From Apostichopus japonicus (lineage: Eukaryota; Echinodermata; Holothuroidea; Aspidochirotida; Stichopodidae): a stretch of DNA of 64,000 nucleotides. Shown here piece after piece: positions 53,390 through 64,000 of the stretch. The stretch is taken from contig NC_092568.1 in the NCBI RefSeq assembly GCF_037975245.1, positions 13,601,501 to 13,665,500 on the forward strand, given 5' to 3'. Numbering within the stretch: position 1 is the first letter of the stretch; each line of letters starts with the position of its first letter. Position numbers and translations under genes: made by a program. The notes below the pieces were generated by a model that was not told where the DNA came from, searched no databases, and was given only the letters and a program-made list of their open reading frames with translations.

Positions 53390-53910
53390 AGTTCAACTTT
53401 CTCAGGCGAACACTTTATCAAAGGCCTTCTTGAAATCCAGGAACACAACATTTACAGACTTCTGCTGATTTAGTGAACTTGTTACATCTTGAATTCCATA
53501 AACTCAAGAATATTAGTGAGAAAAGACCTTTTGTGACAAAAGCCATGTTGAGACTTTCTGATCAAAGGCTGACTACTGAAGTGAATGACCATAGACTTTT
53601 TAACAATAGACTCCATGACCTTACAAACAACACCAACTAACATGCCTGTAATTACAGGGCTTAGACTTATCACCCTTCTTGAAAATTGGGGTAATATTAG
53701 CACATATACCCAGTCCTCAGGAACATAACCTTCATTCATAAGTTTACGAAAAAACCACTGATGAGAGTAGAAAGCATACATGCTGTGCAAAAGTCTTCAA
53801 CAAATACGGATGGATTGCTCCTTATCCGAAAATAAATTAAATTTATTCTTACACTGAAGCTCAGATAAAGGTCCTGGCCTCTTGTAGTGATTTTGAAGCA
53901 CAAAAATGCT
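53390..53910 (-). pseudogene. Non-LTR reverse transcriptase fragment (CR1/Jockey-like)
   Basis: Minus strand reads LMNEGYVPEDW, ILPQF, then (after a shift) SPVITGMLVGVVCKVMESIV, SQPLIRKSQHGFCHKRSFLT, NILEF, then SLNQQKSVNVVFLDFKKAFD at 53400-53480. QHGF-K-RS-LTN and FLDF-KAFD are reverse transcriptase blocks. Frameshifts and loss of both ends mark it as dead. Confidence 0.88.
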
Positions 53911-54300
53911 GGTACATGTTATAGGGAAGAAATTAATTCTTTGGAATGTGTGATTTGAAAGCCCCGGTGGGGGTCAATGACTCAGTGGGACCGTATAGGC
54001 CAAGCTGTAGCCTTTTAATATATTGCTTGTTCCCCCTTGGCAATTTCAATACGCAAAAGCGCATGCCAGAATTAAAGTGCAATTTTCTGTGAAACGAATT
54101 CAAAGCCGCCAGCAGGCAGATAAATAACATTTAGGGGTATTTCTCTGAAATGTTTTTTGTGCTTTAGTTTAAACTCTCTACGAGGAAAAAAGGAGTACCT
54201 CAAAGCGCTAGAGCTTCCGTGAGTTTCAACTTTTTTAATTTTATTTTCATGAATCCAAATTTGGTTTACCTAGAACCGCGGAGTGGGGGGGGGGGGGTAA

Positions 54301-54628
54301 AGGCCCGGTCACACTATACCGATTTTTTATCGGAATACTATCCGATTTTCCCGGAGGAATCGAAACAGCCTGTTTTCCGTTCGGGTCTTCTAGCCACAGT
54401 GATAAAGGACCTGATTTGCTATCTGTTGAGCCATTCCGATTTTTATCGTTTTTCGATGTGACGTCACTTCAGAATGTAGTCAGTTCTAGAACCCCTCAGA
54501 TTTGAAGTAGGTATTCGAATATTCCACTGCATTCATTACATTCACTACCACAAACCTCACTCTTCGGCCTAAAATCGGAAAAATCGGACCGTATTCCGAT
54601 AAAATATCGCTGCAGTGTGACCGGGCCT
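54301..54628. mobile_element. Harbinger-type MITE
   Basis: 328 bp with TAA on both sides (54298-54300, 54629-54631). Ends AGGCCCGGTCACACT and exact inverse; the next 50 bp also pair imperfectly (CGAT..TTTATCGGAATAC). TAA duplications and GGCCCGGTCACACT ends are typical of PIF/Harbinger MITEs. Confidence 0.85.
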
Positions 54629-54631
54629 TAA

Positions 54632-55890
54632 GACGTGTTCCTAGCCCGACGATGTTCCCCCTGGTGTGCACATTATAAAGGTGCATCTCGGCACTTCCAA
54701 ATTTTGTGACCCCCCCCCCAAAAAAAATGTTTGCTTACCCCAAAACTATTTCCTTCCCCCGACTTTCCCTTCCCCCAGCTTGGAATTTCGGTTGACGCCA
54801 ATGATTTGTTCTGTTGTTCATGAATCGACGATTATGCTGCTTAAAGTGAAGGAGGAATGTAATATTGAACATAATATGCCATCAAATTAATATTAATATG
54901 TCCGATCTTGCAGTCCTCGCAGAGTGACTATGATCTTGTGACTACACCATGCCGACCTGACAGCTCAGTCTCTGCCCCTCCCATGAAGGTTCAGGCCCCT
55001 ACCTTATCAGTCGGAGTATAACCATATTTGACGTAGAAAACTTTGATTCTTTTCTGAATCTCCCCTTGAATCCTGTGCACTCCACTAAGCTTATTATTGC
55101 TTATTCTGTAGATTTTTATAGCAGTATAATAAATATAACGAGAAACTTTCACTACAGATGTTGCGTGCATTTTGCACATTGTTTGAAGATCAATATAATT
55201 TTGAGACGAACAAATGTTCTGGAGGCGTTTGTGAAAGTGCGAACAACAGTTTACCCGTGTGACAAAGAAATTTGAACGTTGTTTATGAATAGCGCCGTGA
55301 AATTTGTACCTGTGCACTTTTCCAATACGATTGATTGGATCGGAATGTACCTGCAACTCAGAAAAATCGCGTACCTGACGACAGCGTCGAGTGTTACCTA
55401 ACACAGTGGCTTAGGCTAGGCCGCAACCTCACTGTATGAAAAGTATGATACCTTGCATAGCCACTGCATAATCAGACTTCAAAATCATAAAACGTAGAAA
55501 GTAGAAAACCAGTCGTAGAAGGAATGTTAGGAGGACAAATGGCATTTTTGTTATATTTTACAAAATTCAGGATATACAATGTGGCCAAAAATTTATGAAG
55601 GTATCTCAGGTTGAATCTGATCGAGAAGCCCAAGTTCGTTAACGAATAACGGTAAGTAAGTTAATGCTAGCTAATGTCAGTTAGTCAGTCATACTACTAC
55701 TATACTAGTTGTCATAGGCTTACGTTAGGCCTACCATACTACTATATTATAATAAACTTGGCATTAAGACTAACAGTAACACTACAGCAAGTTAGGGACG
55801 AGCCGTAACTTAGGTTAGCTTTAACGTTTGTGGTAATTCTATATACATGGGCTTCATTAGGGGAAGAAACGCCTTACCATACAAAGAAAT
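54632..55890. other. Gene-free spacer
   Basis: A 137-codon minus frame at 54991-55404 has no family resemblance. Nothing else recognised. Confidence 0.4.
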
Positions 55891-55897
55891 AGTACTG

Positions 55898-55985
55898 GTG
55901 CTGTGGCCGAGTGGATAAAGGCGGTGGCATTTGAAAAATGAGGCTAAGCAATCCGTAGGTTCCTGGTTTGATATCCGACCGGCTC
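55898..55985 (+). tRNA. Serine-tRNA-like pseudogene or SINE head
   Basis: GCTGTGGCCGAGTGGATAAA then GGC matches the A-box and D-arm of class II (Ser/Leu) tRNAs. A TTGAAA anticodon-loop-like stretch follows (Ser-TGA-like), then a long variable arm and a B-box-like GGTTTGATATCC with an extra base. The anticodon stem has only about three pairs and the acceptor ends do not pair, so it is not a working tRNA. Confidence 0.55.
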
Positions 55986-56985
55986 ATACTTGTCATAGTA
56001 CTATTAAAGTGGGTTTTTCATCAAGAGAAATCTACGTTTCCCATCTGAAATGACTTTCTAAATTGAAAAGATTCCAAATTTGAGTTAAAATGTTGAATTG
56101 GAAGCCACCCGACTAAGTTGTAATCCATTAGACCTTGCAGGTTTTCCCCACATTTGTGGTCGCTTAAGCGTCGTAAAAATAACTGCTGATTATCGTTCAT
56201 AGTTAGGCTAACGTACAACTAAATGTTAAGATCTTTCTCTGCCATTTTGCTGCAGTTCTCCATTTTGCTTGAGATGTACTGGGAGGGGGGAGGGCGGGGG
56301 TTATAAGCCGCTAAGCTGTACATAACTAACGTTTGCAAAACTTTAGGCTAAACTTTAAGTGAACTTGTGCATGTTGTTTGCTCTTGCTCCCTTAGATAAT
56401 GCATGTTTGTTAAGATTGTGAGACTGAGTTTGGACATATAAAGGTCATGTAAAGTTCAAGGTTATTTTTAGTTACTTCATTCCTAGCATTGGTTGGCAGC
56501 CCGCCAAAATCTGTAGTTGATAGAATCTACCTGTGCACATTGTTGTGCGTCTTTCTGTGTACGATATATGTGTGACATGATATTATATTTGCATACATTT
56601 GCATTCAGCTGTGCATGATCGATTGGCTTGTCCAATCAAGAGTTATTATGACTGGTCACTATTGGCACTTCGGCCAATCGGCTGAGTGTGCGTACATGCT
56701 TGTTTATTCCAGTTTGCGTGACTTCAAAGAAGCATCTTCGAGAGTTAGTCTTTGTCTCGTCTCAGTTAGTCTTTGTCTCGTAAGGACGTATTGTAAGAGT
56801 TCTCATTTCTTTAGGCCCTTTATTGTTAAACCGTTTCAAGTTTCATCCCATCTATTGTTCTCAAGTTGGAATCCAAAAACTTCAAGTTTGTGTATCACAA
56901 GATAAAGAGTATCCGATTCATCTCCTGAACTGTTTCTTGTATAATCTCTATATTTCGATGGCCATTTCCATTCCTTCAGTGATAA
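55986..56985. other. Gene-free spacer
   Basis: Contains a G-rich run near 56280-56300. A repeated CTTTGTCTCGT (about 56750-56780) is a small direct duplication. Nothing else recognised. Confidence 0.4.
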
Positions 56986-58970
56986 TATTAGTGATTGTCT
57001 AAGGGTAATATCAGCCAACAACAAAACTTTTGGCAATTTCAATGTTGACCTTTTAAAAGCATCTTGCTCCTCAACTCCAGAAGCTTTTCTAAACACTTTC
57101 ACATGCTTTTTATCCATTGATTGATAATAGTATAGTAAAGGCTTCATAATTGACGCACCCCCGTAATTGACGCACCTTCAATTATTACTACTGTAGCAAC
57201 GATACAGCAGCCCACCTAAAGTTTTTGCAGTCAAGCAGAATTACATATTTCATGAGTTTGAATCCATTTCAGCTATTTGCTGACAAAACTTGTGGTACTT
57301 TTTAAGCTTTAAACACCCTCCCCCCAGTTTTGCATGTTTTTTGGGCATTTGGAAATCTTACACCCTAAAAATAAACAACATTACCTCAATATGATACCAC
57401 TACTCTCTGGGACATGACCTGTCTGAGCTTAGAGGCTCAGAGCATAGCAAACAGCATCTTAAGTCCATGGATGTATACTAAGGCCTACACTACAGTTAGC
57501 TTATCGACGAATGTGTCAATTTAGGGGGTATGAAAGAACTTGACACGGCAGACATTTTGTGGTCAAATTCTGCTCAATTGTACGGTGCATAAGCACAGAA
57601 CCTTAAATATTTTGAGATCATAACATTTCTGAGGAACTACACATATGAAAAACACATACAGTTGAGTGATTTGGATTTTTCCTTGATAGACATCGTTGAT
57701 CAAATCCTTAAGTGCGTCAATTATGAGCCCACCATGCTACTAGAATTTGTGAAACCTCCACAACCTTAATTGATAATATTTTTACAAACAGTCACCGTAC
57801 TAATTTGCAAAGTGGTATTATAATGTCAGATAGTTCTGATCATTATCCCGTTTTTGCTAACTTAGCCAAAAAAATATTGTAAAATATAATCCTACAAAGA
57901 AAGTATCTTACTTCAACAATACCTGTGTTAAGAACATGTCTAGACTTCATTATCAGTTGTTGTCGACAGATTGGACAGATGTTTGGAATGACCAGAATCC
58001 AGATTCCGCCTATTCTAAGTTTTCTGAAACCATACGCAATGAATGTCAGAGTTGTTGTCCTTAACTTTAAGTAACCATAGGATTAGTTCTTCAAGTCACC
58101 TTGGCTTACACTGGTATTTTAAGTCTATACCAAGAAAAAAACCTATTATTCACTAAGTATAAAAAGAGTTACTCAGATGTTCATTAAGAAGCATACACTA
58201 AGTACAGGAACATACTTACCTCAGTTATTAAGAATTCTAAGAAAATGCATGATGCTGATCTCATATCACTCAATAAGAAAGACAGTGGCAAAGTTTTGGA
58301 TATTTTAAACAATGTGATTGGTGAAGGTAAGAGTGTTTGTAGGAATGCTGATTTTATATGTAACAGAGAAGCAATTTATGACGATTTTGCTGTCAGTAAT
58401 GAATTTAATAAGTATTTTGCCGCTCAGAAACTCTCCGACGGACTTCCACCCAGTCATTATAATCCTCTTAAAGGGCTTTGGTTCAATGGTAATGCTTTTG
58501 TTATTCTTCCAACAGACTCCACTGAGGTTCTTAGTATCATTACTTGTCTTAAAACTGGAAAATGTCCTGGCTTGATAGCATTTCAAATAAGATTCTGAAA
58601 TATGTTGGTGATGCTGTTGCAGCTTCTTTCTCGCATATCATTAATCTCTCGTTTTCCTATGGCGTGTTCCCATCTGAACTTAAAAATTGCAAAAATAGTT
58701 CCAATTTTTATATTTGGCGACAACAGCAGTTCTCTAACTATAGGCCTATATCTTTATTACCTTCTGTTTTGAAACTTTTCAAACACTATATGTACAACAG
58801 AATTTATAGTTTTGTTCAAAAGGATAGCATCTTAAATTCTTTTCAGTATGGATTCCCTAAAGGTTACTCTACAGACATGGCTCGATAAAATTACAACAGC
58901 ATTGGACAGCAGTAGGAATCTTCATTGATCTCTTGAAGGCATTTGACACCATTACCATACATGACCATAC
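56986..58970 (+). pseudogene. Decayed non-LTR retrotransposon (endonuclease plus reverse transcriptase)
   Basis: Across frames: FGNFNVDLLK and EAFLNTFTCF (endonuclease G-D-F-N-x-D-L-L), then, after an insertion, TLIDNIFTNS and SDSSDHYPVF (endonuclease end, S-D-H-Y-P-V), YKKSYSDVH, KKMHDADLI, then reverse transcriptase: CLKTGKCPG, NKILKYV, FSNYRPISLLPSVLKLF, SFQYGFPKGYST, and FIDLLKAFDTI near 58920. Many stops and shifts. The order fits a CR1/L2-like element; the catalytic YADD box and 3' end are missing. Confidence 0.9.
57144..57726. mobile_element. 583-bp inverted-repeat insertion in the non-LTR element
   Basis: Ends TCATAATTGACGCAC and exact inverse GTGCGTCAATTATGA. The left end is followed by a second TAATTGACGCACC. 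It splits the endonuclease reading between the FYPLID-like and TLIDNIFTN parts. No clear target duplication and no coding sequence. Confidence 0.8.
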
Positions 58971-60105
58971 ACTCTCAAGCAATTGAAAAGATTCAAAATC
59001 CTTGCATCATTTTAAAATGTCACTGAAACCCCACACTCAAACTTCATAAATCCTATGATATCAGCTCCAAATGGCTCTTGTGTTACTGACTGATGAATTT
59101 TAAGTTGTCTAAACTCAGAATGTCAAGGTCCAAAGTTAAGAGATTTGTGTGATTTGGGGCTATTATTTCCACATGTTTACAATAAGTAGGCCCCATCTAA
59201 GCTAAAATGAAAACAAAAGTGGTATTCATCTTACTGGTTATCTAAAGAACAATTTTGCCTATGTTCATTTTAAACTAAAGCACTTGTTGCAATGATTTAT
59301 ACCTAAAGCAAGGAAACGTTATCTGGGTAGTGTTATGATTCATGTAATCTGGGAGAAAAGAATGATATATTTAATCACTTTAGTATATTTGAGCAAGCAT
59401 AAAAGTATCATCAATATTTGTTTGATAGTGTTATATGTAGTGCATAGGATATTTCACGAGAGTTGGTCACATGGCAAACTCAGTGTGACAATTGCCTTGG
59501 TAGCTAACTTTCGTTTGTTGTATCTTTATTTGTTGTTACTCTGCATTGAACGGAATTGTATTGTAGCTGGACCTCAAACACTGCAGGATGTTTCATTGAA
59601 AATTTGAAATTGCCTTGAGAAGAGATGTTAAGGTGATAAACACAACTTTTTGTACTTCCTGTGCTTCAGTTTCTTTACATCAAAAGAATCGGTTGCTTCT
59701 CTAACAATTGGGAAAATTCCAATACTCTGACCAATTACTTGTATTTAAACACTACCTGTAACTAACTTATAAACATTGGTGTAAAAATTAACCAGGGTTG
59801 GGGGGGGGTCAAGAATTAGATGGGGTCTTTAAAGTGAGCAACATTGGCTGTGGACCAAGTTTTTATTTCTTCCCATGGGCTCCTGTTAAGTGAGTATAGT
59901 TTAATTATGTCTGTTATTAGCTAAGGTGGCCCAACATACCACTTATAAATTTTATGACAGCTTTGTTTTAAAAAAGAGTTATATTTTCAGATTTTGACCT
60001 AAGCTGACCTTTGAATTCTGTGCTAAATATGGTTATTGTACTCACTAAGATCAGTACATATATATACCATGTATGATATTAATTCTTCAGGTACTTTAAT
60101 ATAGT
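58971..60105. other. Gene-free spacer
   Basis: No gene recognised; a poly-G run near 59800 and one TGACCTTTGA at about 60010. Confidence 0.4.
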
Positions 60106-60108
60106 TAA

Positions 60109-61229
60109 CAGTAGTAGTTCATCAAAGTTGATAGCGTCTGAAAGCGTCAGGTTGAAATTCAAAACGTTGGTGTGCAAATAGTCCCCCAAAAGAGGAACTG
60201 TTAAACAACAACCATCAGGATTAAATTCCTGGCTGTCTTGCTGTAGCGGGTTGTGGCTATGCGAGAAACTTACAACAATACAGGAAACTAACTTCAAAAG
60301 GGTAGAACCTCGGTAGAAAACAGATGATGCCTTGGAGAAAGAATGGTCGAAAATCTCTTATTCTCTTATGAAAACTTTTATTTTTTTGTTTTAATTTTGT
60401 GTGAGTGTTTTCTACATGCATTTGTTCATTCATTCTATTTTGAGTACTCTGTTTCTTTTCTTTTTGTTTCATTTGTGCGCCCGTTTTGCACTAACATTAG
60501 GCCTATGTGAAATCACCGTGAATACAACTATCGGTGACTGGAGGGATAAAACAGTTAACTTCTGTTGACATCGGTCGTTGAACAAAAAAATGTGATTTGG
60601 ACTTGCTTCATGTTCACAGCAATAACGTTTCTATTTCAATCAGGATAGCATATATACATTTATGGTGTGTTGATAAAGCAAGAAATCCCAAACTCAGAAA
60701 GCAGTTATATCGTGATGATGTGATACTTTTATAAACAAATACTTGACCTTTTTTCGTGTAGTACTTTTTAACAGAAAGCATTTTCCGCTACGGTTCCCAC
60801 AAAAACTTCTTGCTTACTTATCATTGGAAAATGATTAAAGGATGGTGTTCAATCAAGAAGATCAGGAAGACAAAGAAAACACAAAAATGATATGAATTTA
60901 TATTAAAATCTCATCAAAACATGCTTGAACTATTAGCCATCAAGTACGTTGTACTGTGGGAAGGTTCACACGATCAGAGTGTTCGAGGCTTGCCTTTGAA
61001 CTGGGCTTGTTTCTTCTCCAGTCTATTAGTTTATTACCATTTAAATTACTGACTCTTTCAGGGAACTAAAATCAATTTAATCCCTTCATGATTAGACGGT
61101 CAATAATGCTTTTACCCAACGCTTTTTCAGGAGTAAAAAAGTGAAACTGTTGGAAATGTCAGAAAATGTTGTAAAATGCCGCTTGTGTGAGGCGTCTGAG
61201 GCGTCTTCAACTTTGACGAACTACAACTG
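60109..61229. mobile_element. TA-flanked inverted-repeat element (mariner-like size)
   Basis: 1121 bp. Left end CAGTAGTAGTTCATCAAAGT, right end inverted CAGTTGTAGTTCGTCAAAGT; similarity runs about 40 bp, including GCGTC words. TA occurs at 60106-60107 (one base away) and 61230-61231. No transposase frame is evident. A fragment copy lies at 38701. Confidence 0.6.
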
Positions 61230-61231
61230 TA

Positions 61232-62397
61232 CAAGTTAACTGTATTGCATACACACACAAACCATAGATTCCAGACACCTTTGTGAAGGAATCAAACACC
61301 GGAGAGGACACAATCAACACTGTGTAAGTTCTGTTATTTTAGTAATGCAATTGACACAGGGGCAATTTCCGTTGATTTAAAATCTTGATAAACACTTCTT
61401 CAAGTTTTCTTAGCTTGGAGAGATATGGAAGTTTACATCACATGCTATATTGATAATTGCAGTACATGAATATATTATAGATCTACTATTACTGATGAAC
61501 AACACCTTGGAGAACTCTACAGGCCTTGCCATTATTCAGAGTGATTAGATTTCTACGAAAATCAATCAATGCTCATTTGGACAAGGAATTTCTTGCTTCA
61601 ATTGTACAACTACATAATCAGCATGTATATACAAATAGGCTTGACCCGTTGCATTGATTTGCTATGCCCTGCATCAAAGCACAAAGCAGATCATTAAAAA
61701 TTTAAAGCTATTGATCATAATGTATTAACGTATAGTACAGGGAACTGTTGCACATATGTAGCGTAAAGAGGTCTTGAAATCTTGAAAAGTAAAAGTTCCT
61801 TAAAATATGCAAATTGTGACTTTTTGGTGATACTTTTATTGTATAACCTTGCACATGCAGCTTTAAAAGGAAGCAAGAACAAGTGCCAACCTACATTAAT
61901 ATAATTAAATGATTAGTGTTATCATGTGGTTACAATATCTCCAAATAAACTGAAAATGCTGGCTGTTACTACTTTACATAATCCTTGATGATGTACAAAC
62001 TAAACTTGTGCAGTTAGTTGTAACAAGTCAGTTGACAAGAGAATAGGCCACCAGTGTTTATTTCACTAAAACTGGAAAAAAAAAAACATTTATCTTGATG
62101 TCCTTTTTTTTTCAAAACAAAAGTTTACAACCTTCTACCATTTGTCTCAAACTTGGTCTGCTAAGAAGGAGCATAAGGCAAGGGAAAAAGAGATGGGAGA
62201 AAAGGAAATGATACTGTTTTCCCGCCTACAGTATGTATTATTTTTTCCGCACAAACAAATGGAAATATTGCCAATCAAAACAAATTTCTCAATAGAAGCT
62301 TATCTGAGCTTCTGCAGCATTGCTACTCTTGTTTCCTTAAAATTATGGCATGTTTCGATGAAAGTCTTATTATAACCATTTTTCCCTTTCAATATAG
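61232..62397. other. Upstream region of the ninein-like gene
   Basis: Probably holds an untranslated first exon; a strong donor (GTAAGT) at 61324 is the best candidate, though it lies just outside the right end of the element at 60109-61229. No promoter motif can be fixed. Confidence 0.3.
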
Positions 62398-62620
62398 AGG
62401 CCACATTTTATGTTGGTGATACAAGAACTTGGACAGAATGGATGAAGATGAGGACGTGTACGTGAACCAGCTCCGGGATGTCTTTGATGTTTGTGATACG
62501 GAGCGCACAGGGAAACTAAATAGAGAACAGCTGGAAGAGCTGTGTGAAAAGCTGCAATTAGCTACACAAAGTGATGCTCTCATTACTTATTTGTTAGGAA
62601 GTGATGATGGTGAAGGACAG
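62398..62620 (+). CDS. Ninein-like exon with start codon and 5'UTR piece
   Basis: A pyrimidine-rich tract followed by AATATAG ends at 62397, so this exon probably begins at 62398 with 40 nt of 5'UTR before the ATG at 62438. An untranslated exon must then lie upstream; a good donor (GTAAGT) at 61324 is a candidate. The coding part ends DGEGQ|gtaggt. Confidence 0.7.
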
Positions 62621-63649
62621 GTAGGTATTTTTGCTTAAATATCCACTGTCTAGAATCTATAATGTCAAGTAATTGATTACAGCCTGACATCTTCATAGTT
62701 TGTTCAAACTGTCATGAAGATTTACAGGAATTCTAAATATTTAAGCTGGTTTTTTTTGGGAGGGGTGGGGGTTATTTGCCTAATAGGCAGGCAAGTAACT
62801 TACTTATGGAGTCAAAGTGGTGTGTTAATGGGTGTATGTGATGTGAGCATGTAAGCAAGTTGGCAATAAAAAGTATAGTTGAGGGCTCTGTAATGATGCA
62901 CTTTTAGAAATTTTATGATTTTACCAAGTGTTTGCACAGGTTATCCCGGTACCCGAGTACCCGCCCGACGTGATACTACCTGGTTCCTAATTTATTACCC
63001 GAATCGTATGCAAAGTATGCGTCATGGATTATTGTATGTCTATTAATAGCTTAAATTTCTTCTTTTTGGAGGTTTTGATTGGCATTATCGTTTCTTGTAA
63101 AGCAAATTGCTAGACCAAGTGGCTCAGTTATGTCTAGAAGTATAGGCCTAGTACATCAATGTATATATAAAATGAGCGAAACAGATGGTTTGTTATAAAT
63201 AATTTTATAATAATTTTTTGGGTCAACAAAAATTGTTGATTTTTACGAAAAGGTTAATTACTTGCTAATTAGGGTTCGTCGAGTAAAACTTCTATCACAG
63301 TAATCTCTCATCAATCGCAAGTTGCTGATATGTAAATAAATGTAACTAAGTGACAATGGAATTCCAAAAATTCTCAAACACAATTACTCAAGTTGTACTA
63401 CTATACAGGGTATCATTCTCAGGATACTTGGTTGAACCCCATTTTCTATTTACAAGTTACCACGCAAGAATTCAGAAACAGTTTTATATAACATTGATTA
63501 TTTTCCTCCTGCACAGATTGATTTTGAGACTTTTAAGGAAGGTTTTGTGATGATTCTTTCAAATGACCTTGATATTAGTGTTGCTGATGATGAACCCTCT
63601 GAGACAGAAAATGATGCCAGCATCAGCATGTCACTTAATCTTGATCTTG
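62438..63649 (+). CDS. NINL-like: Ninein / ninein-like protein, 5' two coding exons, gene continues past window
   Basis: Ninein-family proteins are large coiled-coil centrosomal proteins that anchor microtubules through the gamma-tubulin complex. Here are the first 105 residues or so: exon 62438-62620 (61 codons, phase 0) and exon 63517-63649 (44 codons plus one base). The start MDEDEDVYVNQLRDVFDVCD followed by TERTGKLNREQLEELC is a degenerate EF-hand (loop begins D-T-E-R-T-G), and the second exon gives IDFETFKEGFV then an acidic Ser/Glu-rich linker; both match the N-terminus of vertebrate ninein-like protein. Borders are AG|gtaggt, gcacag|ATT and G|gtaaga. I chose the ATG at 62438 because the in-frame codon nine bases upstream is TTG. 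Ninein versus ninein-like cannot be settled from this fragment. Confidence 0.85.
62621..63516 (+). other. Ninein-like intron
   Basis: GT-AG intron of 896 bp; a short G run near 62760. No other feature seen. 63650-64000 is likewise the start of the next intron. Confidence 0.7.
63517..63649 (+). CDS. Ninein-like coding exon 2
   Basis: Acceptor ttttcctcctgcacag. Encodes IDFETFKEGFVMILS then DDEPSETENDAS, finishing the first EF-hand pair; ends one base into a codon before gtaaga. Confidence 0.85.
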
Positions 63650-64000
63650 GTAAGACCACTCAATTTACTTCATTGCTTTCTTACCTATCTTGCATACTAT
63701 TGCAATATCCCATCAATCAGTTAAATGGTAATGTTTTAGCACTGCACCCTCATTGACCCTCTTCCAAATCTACCATTCACAACAACAACAACAGCCTGTT
63801 ACTGGTGACTGGATTCTATCTGCAGGAATCACATAAGAATTTTGTTTTGAAATTGCATTTTCAATCCAATCATCTTGGGGGTTTGCAACACACTTTTTGA
63901 GATCTCTGTAAGTTACCTTTAACTTTGTGGGCAGATCTCATATTTTGTATGTAGGAGAACCTAATTAAGGACAAGAAGTCTATTATGTCTTTTATGGAGG

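Noticed and set aside
54991..55404. 137-codon open frame on the minus strand
   Set aside because: No family likeness, no splice or promoter context, and composition like the surrounding non-coding DNA.
56836..57147. 103-codon minus-strand frame
   Set aside because: It is the antisense shadow of the plus-strand non-LTR endonuclease remnant.

Overview
This is an animal nuclear genome window. It has long spliced genes with GT-AG introns, many transposon remnants, satellite-like arrays inside introns and a short TTAGGG tract. The repeat content (TGACCT-rich intronic repeats, frequent AGGCCTA words, CR1/L2, Penelope, hAT and Harbinger pieces) and the protein sequences suggest a marine invertebrate deuterostome. 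An echinoderm is my best guess, by inference only. There are no operons, bacterial genes or CRISPR arrays.

Two real protein-coding genes can be built. (1) A complete B56-delta-type regulatory subunit of protein phosphatase 2A (PPP2R5D-like) lies on the minus strand, with 17 coding exons from 50995 down to 21085. All exon phases agree, giving 585 residues. (2) The first two coding exons of a ninein / ninein-like centrosomal protein lie on the plus strand at 62438-63649; the gene runs off the right edge. The two genes diverge (minus, then plus) across about 11 kb of repeat-filled DNA.

Layout: 1-5.7 kb is gene-free and full of hAT-type MITEs with 8-bp target-site duplications. 5.7-14.3 kb is bounded by a perfect 24-bp terminal inverted repeat and holds a stack of hAT-like insertions, each nested in the next and each with its own 8-bp duplication. 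14.3-21 kb holds a broken Penelope-like reverse transcriptase and otherwise no genes. 21-51 kb is the PP2A gene; its introns carry a degenerate 16-bp tandem array lying against a splice donor, a homogeneous 70-bp tandem array, TGACCT-rich repeats with DR1-like half-site pairs, and several copies of a longer interspersed repeat. 50.2-62.4 kb holds a palindromic-end MITE with telomere-like repeats, a hAT transposase remnant, two broken non-LTR reverse transcriptases (one split by a small inverted-repeat element), a Harbinger-type MITE, a tRNA-like sequence and a TA-flanked inverted-repeat element. 62.4-64 kb starts the ninein-like gene.

No new molecular system with a coherent set of genes was found. 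The most unusual structures are the multi-level transposon nest at 5.7-14.3 kb and the two tandem arrays in the PP2A gene.
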